Positions 17,258 to 24,199 of a DNA stretch of 50,985 nucleotides are shown in pieces (position 1 is the first letter of the stretch; each line of letters starts with the position of its first letter). The position numbers were made by a program, and so were the translations under genes. The DNA is from CAYNYF01 sp964401385 (GTDB lineage: Bacteria > Planctomycetota > Phycisphaerae > SM23-33). The notes below the pieces were generated by a model. That model searched no databases. It was not told the DNA's origin and saw only the letters and a program-made list of their open reading frames with translations. The stretch covers positions 1-50,985 of the forward strand of contig CAYNYF010000026.1 of NCBI GenBank assembly GCA_964401385.1, read 5' to 3'.

Positions 17258-17773
17258 TCAGAGCCTCGGGCCGGACGGCTTCCAGGGATCCGGAGCGATC
17301 ATGGCCTCCTCGGCCTCGGCGATCAGCCCCAGGGAAATGTCGTGCCGCCCGCCGTCGTATTCCGTCGCCAGCCAGGTGTCGAGGATGTCCAGCGCCTCCA
17401 GCACGCCGGTGATCTTCCCGCCCAGGCAGAGGATGTTGGAGTTGTTGTGCCTCCTGGTCATCTTGCCCATGTAGCTGCTGGTGCACAGGGTCGCCCGCAC
17501 GCCCTTGAACTTGTTGGCGATGATGCTCATGCCGATGCCGGTCGAGCAGATGAGTATGCCGCGGGCCTGCCCACCAGCTTGCAGGCGGGCGGCCCGGCCG
17601 CGCGAGACGGCCCCGGCGACCTCGGCCGCGTAGTAGGGGTAGCGGACGACGTCGGTCGAATCGCAGCCGACGTCATGGACGGCAATGCCCTTGCCCGCCA
17701 GGTGCTCGACGATGTGCAGCTTCAGCTCGTACCCGCCGTGATCGTTGCCGATCCAGATGGTCTCGCCGCTCAC
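17258..17773 (-). CDS. rpiB-like: RpiB/LacAB family sugar isomerase
   Basis: A 171-residue isomerase of the ribose-5-phosphate isomerase B family. Conserved features: IGNDHGGYELK (Asp/His), the catalytic Cys in GILICSTGIGMSIIANKFKG, RRHNNSN, and YDGGRHDISL near the C-terminus. In E. coli RpiB the last motif is GGRHQQRV, whose second Arg helps bind phosphate; here that position is Ser, so the substrate may not be an ordinary sugar phosphate. About eight extra residues (ARLQAGGQ) sit just before GILIC and are encoded by a family B palindrome (17565-17586). I chose the GTG at 17773, which has AGGGAG 6-7 nt upstream and begins next to the first beta strand; an ATG at 17800 is the alternative. First gene of the operon. 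Confidence 0.88.
   Translation of the reverse strand: MSGETIWIGNDHGGYELKLHIVEHLAGKGIAVHDVGCDSTDVVRYPYYAAEVAGAVSRGRAARLQAGGQARGILICSTGIGMSIIANKFKGVRATLCTSSYMGKMTRRHNNSNILCLGGKITGVLEALDILDTWLATEYDGGRHDISLGLIAEAEEAMIAPDPWKPSGPRL
17565..17586. repeat. Family B palindrome inside the rpiB-like gene
   Basis: A 22-bp unit GCCTGCC-N8-TGCAGGC. It encodes most of an in-frame insertion (RLQAGGQA) that RpiB proteins normally lack at this place, immediately before the catalytic GILICSTG loop. Compare the copies at 17934, 18898, 22405 and 27947. Confidence 0.75.
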
Positions 17774-17818
17774 GATCGACTCCCTGCAAGAGTTCCTCAT
17801 CCTCCCCGCCTGCTACCC

Positions 17819-17853
17819 GCCTGCCGGCTTGCGGGCAGGGATTGCGGGCAGGC
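17819..17853. repeat. Compound family B palindrome, intergenic
   Basis: A left arm GCCTGCC followed by the 8-nt spacer GGCTTGCG and a right arm GGCAGGG, then a second right arm GGCAGGC at 17847-17853. It lies in the 199-bp space between the secreted PPC-like gene (stop at 17973) and the rpiB-like start, so it would be in the leader of the sugar operon or act as a hairpin between transcripts. Just upstream, on the minus strand, TATGAT at 17904-17909 is a possible -10 box without a clear -35. Confidence 0.7.
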
Positions 17854-17933
17854 CCGCCTTGATCCTCCGGAGGCGCCAGCGCAGCGTCTGAGAGACCAAG
17901 GCTATCATACACGCCGGCCCATGGCCAATCCCC

Positions 17934-17968
17934 GCCTGCCATGTGGCGGGCAGGCCGGCGCGCCGGGA
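17934..17968. repeat. Family B palindrome plus GGCGCGCC tail, intergenic
   Basis: GCCTGCC-ATGTGGCG-GGCAGGC followed by CGGCGCGCCGGGAC. An almost identical 35-bp sequence is at 27947-27980, 10 kb away, at the end of an unrelated gene. The position just after the PPC-like stop would let the hairpin protect or terminate that transcript; there is no T-run. Confidence 0.8.
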
Positions 17969-17972
17969 CAGG

Positions 17973-19361
17973 TCAGCGGCGGCGCCATCTCCTGCTGCGG
18001 GCTATCCAGATCGCCGCCAGCAGGAGCAATGGCACGATAATCAGCCCGGCCGCGGCCGCCAGGGCCCACAGCCAAGCCGGCGAGATGTGTTCCCGCTCGC
18101 GGGCAGGCTGGGCGGTTTCCGGCGGCGGTTCCGCCGGCCGAGTGGCCTCAGGCCGCTCCACCGGCGCGCTCGTGGCCGCGTCCGCCTCGAACGTCAGTCG
18201 CAGCTTCAGCGGGGTCAGACTCGGGCGCCCGGAAACGCGGAGGAGGTAATCGCCGCCCGAGACGCGCGTGGCCGTCCGGGCGTCCTCGCCGTCGAGCCGG
18301 CTCCTGGGAAGCTGGTATTCCCTTTCGCCGGCGGCGTCCCACAGTTGAAAGCGGAACCGCCCGGCCGCGTCGCCCCCGCCGATCTGTCGGCACGTCAGCG
18401 TGCCGTCGCCCGGCTCGCCAGGGCGCCGCCGTGGCAAGCCCGGCACGGAGATGCGCAGCCAATCCACGTCGCCGGCCGGCAGGATGTAGATCGGCAGCAC
18501 CGAGTCCAGCGGCACCGGCCGCGCCGCCTCGCGCCGGTCGTTGGGTTCGTAGGCGTCCACTTCCTGCATCACGTCCACGCGGAACTGCACCATGTCCGGA
18601 AAGGCCTTCCCGGCCCGGACCGCCAGCGTGTATCTGCCCGGGTCGACTCGAAGCGCCGACCACAGATCGCTGCGGCCGGACTGGATCGGCAGGTTCTTCG
18701 ACGTGTCCGCCACGACCGTCCCGGCCGAGTCCAGCAGGGAGTATTGCAGCCGGACGGGGGCGCCGCGGCCGCCGACCTGCGTGAAGACGGCATAGCCGGC
18801 CTGCCCGACCTGGAAGCGGAGACGATCCACGTCGCCGGCCGGTAGGATGCGGATTTCGACGGGCCGGCCGGGCTTGACGCCGCGGGCGCGGTCCGGCGCC
18901 TGCCCGCCGTCTGGCAGGCGGGTGTCGTCCGGCTCGCCGGGGTCCATCGGCGCCGTCGAAAGCGTGATGGACATGGGCGCCCTGTCGGGCGCGGTGCAGG
19001 TCAGCCGCAGGTAATGAACGCCGGGGGCCACCACGGCCGGGAAGAACTGCTTCCAGCCCGCCCACTGCCAGTTGCCGCCGCCGACGGGAAGAGCCTTGGC
19101 GTCGAAGGCGGCGACGTCGGCCCGGGCGTTGCGGGCGGAGCCGGTGTAGATGAGGTAGCCGGGGCCCTTGACCTCGACGCTCAGCCACAGCACCTCGCCC
19201 CGGGCGGTGAAAATGTGCTCGACGGTCTTGCCGGGCTCGACCCGCACGGCCGATGCCGGCAGGGAAATCGCCCGCCTGCCAGTCGTCGGGTAGGGCTCGG
19301 CGTCCGCCCAGGTGCAGGCGGCGACGGCCGAGAAAACCACGATGCATGAGAACCTATCCAT
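17973..19361 (-). CDS. Secreted PPC-like domain protein with C-terminal membrane anchor
   Basis: A 462-residue exported protein. A signal peptide (MDRFSCIVVFSAVAACTWADA) is followed by beta-rich repeats resembling bacterial pre-peptidase C-terminal (PPC) domains: two copies of a pattern ending ILPAGDVDRLRFQV and ILPAGDVDWLRISV, each preceded by EPDD/EPND. A third beta domain starts near 340. A Pro/Glu/Ala linker leads to a transmembrane segment (LWALAAAAGLIIVPLLLLAA) and a basic tail, so it is anchored with the bulk outside the cytoplasm. No enzyme domain is seen. Repeat elements of family A (18408) and family B (18898, 19274) lie within the gene and fall in linkers between domains. Confidence 0.8.
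   Translation of the reverse strand: MDRFSCIVVFSAVAACTWADAEPYPTTGRRAISLPASAVRVEPGKTVEHIFTARGEVLWLSVEVKGPGYLIYTGSARNARADVAAFDAKALPVGGGNWQWAGWKQFFPAVVAPGVHYLRLTCTAPDRAPMSITLSTAPMDPGEPDDTRLPDGGQAPDRARGVKPGRPVEIRILPAGDVDRLRFQVGQAGYAVFTQVGGRGAPVRLQYSLLDSAGTVVADTSKNLPIQSGRSDLWSALRVDPGRYTLAVRAGKAFPDMVQFRVDVMQEVDAYEPNDRREAARPVPLDSVLPIYILPAGDVDWLRISVPGLPRRRPGEPGDGTLTCRQIGGGDAAGRFRFQLWDAAGEREYQLPRSRLDGEDARTATRVSGGDYLLRVSGRPSLTPLKLRLTFEADAATSAPVERPEATRPAEPPPETAQPAREREHISPAWLWALAAAAGLIIVPLLLLAAIWIARSRRWRRR
18408..18444 (-). repeat. Dispersed palindromic element, family A (copy 2, inverted)
   Basis: Reads as the reverse complement of the copies at 14457, 21273 and 22194, with one or two differences. It lies inside the PPC-like gene and is read as GLPRRRPGEPG, a third reading of the same DNA element. 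The insertion sits between two beta domains, where extra residues are tolerated. Confidence 0.82.
18898..18919. repeat. Family B palindrome inside the PPC-like gene
   Basis: GCCTGCC-CGCCGTCT-GGCAGGC, perfect 7-bp arms with the standard 8-nt spacer. It encodes RLPDGGQAP in a loop between domains, similar to RLPSGGQAG in the pseudopilin at 27947 and RLQAGGQA in the rpiB-like gene. Confidence 0.78.
19274..19295. repeat. Decayed family B palindrome near the PPC-like N-terminus
   Basis: GCCTGCC-AGTCGTCG-GGTAGGG keeps the left arm and the 8-nt spacing but has two changes in the right arm. It falls just after the predicted signal peptide cleavage region. The flanks resemble those of the copy at 22405. 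Confidence 0.5.
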
Positions 19362-19400
19362 CCGGACACACAGTCAGCTTGACCGAAGCCCTTCGGCCAG

Positions 19401-19436
19401 TGGCATGCTTCTGCAAGCAAAGCAGAAGCATGGCAC
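19401..19436. repeat. Strong inverted repeat in an intergenic space
   Basis: Arms ATGCTTCTGC and GCAGAAGCAT pair perfectly around AAGCAAA, and pairing extends outward to about 14 of 15 positions. It lies in the 113-bp gap between the DUF4832-like gene stop (19475) and the PPC-like start (19361), both on the minus strand. It has no adjoining T-run, so it is either a factor-independent pause/RNA-stability hairpin or a dispersed palindromic repeat of another family. Confidence 0.75.
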
Positions 19437-19474
19437 CCGGCCGCAGAATCCCGGCGCGCCGGGACCGGCAGGCC

Positions 19475-20827
19475 TCAGCGAAGCCGGATCCCCTCCAGCG
19501 GCACCCAGCGGTCGCTGTACTGCTCCTTGACGGCGAAGCTGACTTTCGCCTTCTGGCTTTCCGGGTCGATCAGCCCGGCCGAGAGTTCCGTCCAGCCGGG
19601 CTCGAGCCCCTTCGGCACGTCAATCCGCTCGTCCAGCCAGACGTCTCCCGGCAGCCAGGTGCGGACGTCGACGTGCTTGAGCGGAATGACGGCTTCGCGC
19701 CCAGCCTGGCGCAGCCGCAGGGCGAAGTCGTACCGCCGGTAGATCGGGGCGACGCCCACGTTCTCGATCCAGCACTGAAAGCGAAAGCTCCCGCCGCGGT
19801 CCGCCTCGGCGTCGAAGCCGGCCTGGCGGAAGACGAACCGATACCCCAGCTTCCGGCAGAAGGCCGCCAGCTTGTCCATCCACGGCTGCGGCAGGGCGGT
19901 GTACTTCGGCATGAAGTACGTCCCGTGGTACTTCAGGCCCTGGGCGAGGATGAAGTCGACGTCGAACCCATTCCGGTACCAGTACATCGGCACCCAGCAG
20001 GTCTCGAAGTGGACGGGCGCCCGCTTCCACGCCTCGGCCGCGGCGGCCTTGACGACCGCCTCCGGGTAGCAGTCGAACATGTGATTCCAGGAAAGGTGCC
20101 TGGGCACGTGCGGGTTTCCGCCGGCCCGCAGGTCGCCGAAACAGTCGCACCGCCAGCCGCTGCCGGTGGCGATGGCCTCGCGCATCTGGTCGCCGGCGAT
20201 CAGCGCCAGCCGGGGGGTGCGGACGAACGCCTCCTGCCAAAGCTCGGCGAAGCGGCGGCACTGCTCCACGCCGCACTCGCCCGCGCCCTCGCCCCAGGGG
20301 CCGATGTAGGTCACGTCGATCGTCTCCAGCAGGGGATTGCCGTCATAGCGGCGGGCGAACTCGCGGACGAAGCCGCCCCAATGCTCCAGGTACTCCGGTC
20401 CGTCGTGGACGGGGCAGGGGAACTCCACCCGCTTGCTGCGATTGATGGTCATGGGATACCGGTCGGAGTACCACTCGGGCACGCCCGGCTGCCTGGACGA
20501 GCCGTACGCCATCAGCCTCACCGCCAGGGTCTGGCCGCGCTGGCGGCAGGTTTCCAGCGCGGCGTCGATCGTGGAGAAGTCATAGTTTCCCTTCTCCGGC
20601 TCCATCAGCGCCCAGAACCAGCGGCAGTAGGCGACGGTGGTGGGGACGTACCCGTCGATCACGCTTCTCTCGGCCGGCGGGAACTCCGTCGGCCCGGACT
20701 CCGACCAGCCCGTGCCCGGAAAGAGCGGATCGCCGTTGAAGTGCTGGAACGTGCAGCAGCCCTTGTGCGGATTGCCCAGGTACGCCTCGCTCGGCGTCGG
20801 ACGCACCCGGCGAATGATTTCTGCCAT
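19475..20827 (-). CDS. DUF4832-like TIM-barrel protein
   Basis: A 450-residue protein beginning MAEIIRRVRPTPSEAYLGNPHKG, the typical N-terminal turn (NPxxG) of DUF4874/DUF4832 proteins. These resemble retaining glycoside hydrolases. The barrel includes YCRWFWALMEPEKGNYDFSTIDAAL, TLAVRLMAYG, ETIDVTYIGPWGEGAGE (a Glu in a strand-4-like position) and HFETCWVP. The last 110 residues form a beta domain (FRFQCWIENVGVAPIYRRYD). No clear signal peptide is seen with this start; an upstream ATG at 20884 would add only a basic stretch. AAAGG lies about 9 nt upstream of the ATG. It is probably a carbohydrate-active enzyme, but this is inference from the fold. Confidence 0.75.
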   Translation of the reverse strand: MAEIIRRVRPTPSEAYLGNPHKGCCTFQHFNGDPLFPGTGWSESGPTEFPPAERSVIDGYVPTTVAYCRWFWALMEPEKGNYDFSTIDAALETCRQRGQTLAVRLMAYGSSRQPGVPEWYSDRYPMTINRSKRVEFPCPVHDGPEYLEHWGGFVREFARRYDGNPLLETIDVTYIGPWGEGAGECGVEQCRRFAELWQEAFVRTPRLALIAGDQMREAIATGSGWRCDCFGDLRAGGNPHVPRHLSWNHMFDCYPEAVVKAAAAEAWKRAPVHFETCWVPMYWYRNGFDVDFILAQGLKYHGTYFMPKYTALPQPWMDKLAAFCRKLGYRFVFRQAGFDAEADRGGSFRFQCWIENVGVAPIYRRYDFALRLRQAGREAVIPLKHVDVRTWLPGDVWLDERIDVPKGLEPGWTELSAGLIDPESQKAKVSFAVKEQYSDRWVPLEGIRLR

Positions 20828-20850
20828 CGCGCGGACCTTTCGGAGCTTGC

Positions 20851-20876
20851 GCCGCCGTCGGGCAGGCAACGGCGGC
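20851..20876. repeat. Inverted repeat upstream of the DUF4832-like gene
   Basis: Arms GCCGCCGT and ACGGCGGC enclose CGGGCAGGCA. It lies in the 84-bp gap between the beta-propeller stop (20912) and the DUF4832-like start. The loop contains GGGCAGGC, the right arm of family B, so it may be a mosaic or decayed copy. An intercistronic hairpin role is possible. Confidence 0.5.
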
Positions 20877-20911
20877 GGGCCCAACGGCCTGCTATCGTTT
20901 CGGCGTTTGCA

Positions 20912-22330
20912 TCATCGCCCGACTTGGCGGGCGGGCGCTTCGCGCTGTTGCGACGGCACCGGCCGCACCTGGAGAAGGATCGGCTCGAAGCCTTCGCCTT
21001 CGCGCGGCGCCATGCCGCCGACGTAGAAGTTGCCCGCCTTGTCGCGGACGACCGAGCCGTACAGCAGCGTCCGGCGGTGCCACAGCGGCTTCGGGCCGCG
21101 CAGGGTAAAGGCAACCACGGCCGACTGCCGCAGCTTGAGGTCGTAGATCACCCAATCGTATCGGCCGTACCTCTGGGCCAGGCCCATGAGCCGGCGATTG
21201 CCCGGATCGGTGAACAGCGACGGGGTATAGCACGACCCTCGCGGGTAGAACCAGCCCAGCCCGCTCAGCTTCGCCGGGCTTGCCACGGCGTCGCCCTGGC
21301 GAGCCGGGCCATCCGCCGACGGCTTGACCAGATACAGGTAGCCGCTGTGCGTCAGGAAGGCGACCGAGCCATCCTCCAGCGGCTGGAAGCCGATAATGCC
21401 GTGCGTGTGCGTCGGCTGGCCGCGGAGGTAATGGTCCATTGGCGTCTCGGCGATCTCGCGCAGGGCCGAATCGAATTCCACCAGTGTGGCCGCGGCCGGT
21501 CCGGCGGCGGCCTTGACCCGCGGGACGTACACGTGCCCGCGCCGGTCGGTGAAGAAGTTCCGCGAGATGTGGGCGCCGGCCGCTCCGACCGTCACCGAGC
21601 GAATCCGGCCGGTCTTGCAGTCGTACTGATACAGCACGTGGCCGAAGTAGCCCAGGGCGTAGACGCATCTGCCCCCCCCGGCCATGGCCAGCAGCGGCTC
21701 CGGCGTCGTCAGCAGGTGCTCCCACTTGTTCTCCGGCAGCCGCAGCCGCCACAGGTGCCCGCCCCACGTCGGCAGCTTCAGGCTCCTCAGGTCCTCGTTC
21801 TGCTCGTCCATGGAGGCGAAGTACAGGTGGCCGTCGTCGGCCTGGATGATCTTGGAGTGTATCTTCATCTGGCCTTCGCCCGGGCGATGCAGCCCGCACC
21901 GCTTCAGCTCGCCGACCACGTCGCCGCGGTTGATCAACTCCCCGGTCGCCGGCACGAACTCGAACAGGCGGGCCGAGGGAAGCTCCACCGCCGCCGCGGC
22001 CGAGACGCCGAACCAGATGTGCCCGCGCCGGTCCTGCCCGGTGGCCCCCCAGATCGCATGGGCGCCGGGAAAGTTCGGGATCGCGATCCGCTTGACGATC
22101 GGCGGCGGGATCCGCTCCCACCACCTGATCCTGCCCCTGCGGGAACGGGGACGGGCGGATCTGGTCGTCGTCGGGGCGGCTCGATTGGTTCCCGCCGGGC
22201 TTGCCACGGCGTCGCCCCGGCGAGCCGGGCGCGGGGCGTCGTCGGCCCACAGCAAGCTCACGCCGCTGGGCCCGCCGACGATCAGGAAGACGATCAGCAC
22301 GCAGAAAATGCCGTGTAGGAATCTTCTCAT
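20912..22330 (-). CDS. Secreted beta-propeller-like protein
   Basis: A 472-residue exported protein. The start is MRRFLHGIFCVLIVFLIVGG (ATG at 22330), a clear signal/membrane segment; the open frame upstream of it is non-coding. The body consists of repeated strands typical of beta-propellers (RRGHIWFGVS, DDGHLYFASM, GRCVYALGYFGHVLYQYD, RRGHVYVPRV, DGSVAFLTHSGYLYLV, KAGNFYVGG). It may bind sugars or be a lyase-like propeller, but no catalytic residues can be named. Two family A elements are inside the gene (21273 and 22194), both read as the peptide GDAVASPA, so the element contributes to the protein twice. A weak SD lies before the ATG. Confidence 0.75.
   Translation of the reverse strand: MRRFLHGIFCVLIVFLIVGGPSGVSLLWADDAPRPARRGDAVASPAGTNRAAPTTTRSARPRSRRGRIRWWERIPPPIVKRIAIPNFPGAHAIWGATGQDRRGHIWFGVSAAAAVELPSARLFEFVPATGELINRGDVVGELKRCGLHRPGEGQMKIHSKIIQADDGHLYFASMDEQNEDLRSLKLPTWGGHLWRLRLPENKWEHLLTTPEPLLAMAGGGRCVYALGYFGHVLYQYDCKTGRIRSVTVGAAGAHISRNFFTDRRGHVYVPRVKAAAGPAAATLVEFDSALREIAETPMDHYLRGQPTHTHGIIGFQPLEDGSVAFLTHSGYLYLVKPSADGPARQGDAVASPAKLSGLGWFYPRGSCYTPSLFTDPGNRRLMGLAQRYGRYDWVIYDLKLRQSAVVAFTLRGPKPLWHRRTLLYGSVVRDKAGNFYVGGMAPREGEGFEPILLQVRPVPSQQREAPARQVGR
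21273..21309 (+). repeat. Dispersed palindromic element, family A (copy 3)
   Basis: Same sequence as the 14457 copy over about 36 bases. Inside the beta-propeller gene it is read as PARQGDAVASPAK, between two propeller strands. Confidence 0.85.
22194..22230 (+). repeat. Dispersed palindromic element, family A (copy 4)
   Basis: Differs from copy 3 by a single C/T in the centre. It lies just after the signal peptide of the beta-propeller protein and is read as PARRGDAVASPAG. Confidence 0.85.
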
Positions 22331-22404
22331 CACTTCCGGTTGTCCTCCTGCATTACCGGCGGCGGGCGGCCGCCGCGCTGCGCCATCCGGCCACGGGCCG
22401 GCCC

Positions 22405-22426
22405 GCCTGCCAACTGTCGGGCAGGC
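22405..22426. repeat. Family B palindrome, intergenic
   Basis: GCCTGCC-AACTGTCG-GGCAGGC, perfect arms. It lies in the 227-bp divergent space between the beta-propeller gene and the esterase gene, in the presumed leader of the beta-propeller gene. Confidence 0.8.
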
Positions 22427-22478
22427 CCGCGGCGCTGCGACCACCTTATAGGCTGGTTCGTTCAGGTCAAGCGCCGCG

Positions 22479-22503
22479 GCCTGCCCACCTCCGCTGGGCA
22501 GGC
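22479..22503. repeat. Family B palindrome, long-spacer variant, intergenic
   Basis: Arms GCCTGCCC and GGGCAGGC pair perfectly over 8 bp around ACCTCCGCT. It lies 13 bp upstream of the esterase -35 box. The same long spacing occurs at 48170-48194. Confidence 0.78.
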
Positions 22504-22515
22504 GGGTCGTCCGGA

Positions 22516-22545
22516 TTGACAGCTCCGCACGATCGCGGCTAGTAT
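22516..22545 (+). promoter_or_regulatory. Sigma70-like promoter for the esterase gene
   Basis: TTGACA (22516-22521) is a perfect -35 box, followed after 18 nt by TAGTAT (22540-22545) as -10. The predicted start of transcription near 22552 leaves a leader of only about 6 nt before the ATG at 22558, so the message may be nearly leaderless. Confidence 0.55.
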
Positions 22546-22557
22546 GCGGGGAAGGCG

Positions 22558-23343
22558 ATGACGGTAGCACAGAAGAAATTCTTTTCGCTCGGGCTGGCGA
22601 TGGCGTTCCTGGCCGGGACGCAGAGCGGCTGCCCCGTCTGGCAGGACCAGGACACTCCCGTCCAGGAGTTCCAGCGCGTCGAGGCGGCGACCAAGGCCAA
22701 GTACTACGTGTACGTCCCCAGCGATTACTCCGGCGATCGGCTCTGGCCGCTGGTGGTGACGCTGCACGGCACGCACGGGTTCGACAGCGCCAAGGCCCAG
22801 GTCAGGGAGTGGAAGGCCCTGGCGGAGACGAACGGCTTCATCGTGCTGGCCCCGTACCTGGACAGCCCGCAGGGCATCCTGCCGGTGCTGCGGTCGGCCA
22901 GGCTGCGGGCGCTGGAGAAGGACGAGAAGCGAGTGCTGGCCGCCATGGCCGAGGTGAAAAAGCTTTACCGCGTGGACGAGAAGGCGGTGATGATCACGGG
23001 CTTCTCGGCCGGGGGGTATCCGCTCTACTTCATCGCCCTGCGCCACCCGGACCTGTTCAACGCCATGGTGCCGCGGGCCTGCAACTGCGACCTCAAGATC
23101 GTCAAGACCATCCCGCTCACCCAGGCCCTCCGCAGGATGTCGATATTGATCTTCTTCTCCAAGACCGGCATCAGCCCCGTTTACAGCAAGCTCAGCATCA
23201 TTGCCAGGCAGTCGTGGGCGGCGTTCCGCTACCTTCGGGAGAATGGCTGCGAGAGGGCCAAGATCAAGGCCGTCAGCGGGGGCCACCATCGCCGCCCGGA
23301 CGTGGCCTACGGCTTCTGGCGGAGGTCTCCGCGGAATCCCTGA
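22558..23343 (+). CDS. Secreted alpha/beta hydrolase (PHB-depolymerase/esterase-like)
   Basis: A 261-residue protein. The N-terminus has KK, then a hydrophobic run and GTQSGC, so it is exported and possibly a lipoprotein, although the lipobox is not canonical. The hydrolase core shows WPLVVTLHGTHG (oxyanion-hole strand), the nucleophile elbow GFSAGG with Ser150, and a C-terminal His in VSGGHHRRPDVAYGFW. This pattern matches LpqC/poly(3-hydroxybutyrate) depolymerase-type esterases, shortened here. It is transcribed away from the beta-propeller gene. The substrate is unknown. Confidence 0.8.
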   Translation: MTVAQKKFFSLGLAMAFLAGTQSGCPVWQDQDTPVQEFQRVEAATKAKYYVYVPSDYSGDRLWPLVVTLHGTHGFDSAKAQVREWKALAETNGFIVLAPYLDSPQGILPVLRSARLRALEKDEKRVLAAMAEVKKLYRVDEKAVMITGFSAGGYPLYFIALRHPDLFNAMVPRACNCDLKIVKTIPLTQALRRMSILIFFSKTGISPVYSKLSIIARQSWAAFRYLRENGCERAKIKAVSGGHHRRPDVAYGFWRRSPRNP

Positions 23344-23397
23344 TGGGCGTCCCGGCCGGCCGCGGGGAGAAAAGCGCCGCCGCTCCCGTCGATCGCG

Positions 23398-23604
23398 TCA
23401 GGCCGGATGGACCCGGTCGGGCTTGACCCATTGCCCGCAGCGCGGACATCGCATCCTGATGGCCGGTCCCGCCGGCGTGCGAACGACGTCCTCTTCGATG
23501 AGCGTCTCGGCCTCCGGCGATTCGCCGGGCTCCTCGGAAGAGTCGGCCACAAGCCCCTCCACCCGTCCGCAGCGGGGGCAGTTAATGACGTACTTTTCTT
23601 CCAT
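23398..23604 (-). CDS. Small zinc-ribbon protein
   Basis: A 68-residue acidic protein with two CPRCG knuckles (residues about 9-13 and 53-57), arranged as a four-Cys zinc ribbon around a Glu/Pro-rich middle. Such small ribbons bind nucleic acids or partner proteins; no more can be said. It lies between the esterase (convergent) and the YbaK-type gene (same strand, 51 bp upstream). Confidence 0.7.
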   Translation of the reverse strand: MEEKYVINCPRCGRVEGLVADSSEEPGESPEAETLIEEDVVRTPAGPAIRMRCPRCGQWVKPDRVHPA

Positions 23605-23655
23605 AACTCAGCCCAGCCTCCACCGCCTCAATCCGCCCGGGCGGATCGCGCAGCC

Positions 23656-24114
23656 CTACAGGTGCATCGAGAAATCCGCGACCGTCGGCTCGGCCAGGCG
23701 GGCGTAGTCGGCATACCGCACCTGGACGGCCCGGCGGTGCGAACCGGCGCTGAAGATGACGGACTCGCAGCCGGCCACGTGCGAATCGACCACCGTGGGC
23801 AGCCCGTACGGCTTGCCGAAGGGCGGCTCGGCCCCGACCTCCACGTCGGGGAAGAGCTTGGCCACCTCGTCCTCTTTGACGAGCTGGCACTTCTTGGCCT
23901 TCAGCGCCTTGGCCAGCTTGCCCATGTCGATCTTGTGACTGGCCGGCAGCACGCACAGCACGTCCTTCTTGTCGGCCCGCACGACCACCGGCTTGGCCAC
24001 CGCATCTCCGCTGACGTGCACTTCCGCGGCGATTTCCTGAGCGGTGTACGCGGCCGCATGTTCGTGCCTCTTGAACTTCACGCCCGCGGAGTTCAGATAC
24101 TCCTCTATGTCCAT
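23656..24114 (-). CDS. YbaK/EbsC-type aminoacyl-tRNA deacylase
   Basis: A 152-residue protein of the YbaK/ProX fold: MDIEEYLNSAGVKFKRHEH start, TAQEIAAEVHVSGDAVAKPVVV with the conserved lysine, CVLPASHKIDMGKLAKAL, and a C-terminal GKPYGLPTVVDSHV and SAGSHRRAVQV. The family removes wrong amino acids from tRNA (for example Cys or Ala from tRNA-Pro). The ATG at 24114 is where the family starts; the upstream in-frame ATG at 24225 would overlap mnmE and is unlikely. It lies 85 bp downstream of mnmE on the same strand, so both tRNA-quality genes may be co-transcribed. Confidence 0.88.
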   Translation of the reverse strand: MDIEEYLNSAGVKFKRHEHAAAYTAQEIAAEVHVSGDAVAKPVVVRADKKDVLCVLPASHKIDMGKLAKALKAKKCQLVKEDEVAKLFPDVEVGAEPPFGKPYGLPTVVDSHVAGCESVIFSAGSHRRAVQVRYADYARLAEPTVADFSMHL

Positions 24115-24199
24115 GGTTGCACCCCTTTCTCGCCTCAACCTGGCGCAATATTTTACCGCAAAGAGCCGCCCAGAGCTGACAATTCCCTGGCGGCTGTTT

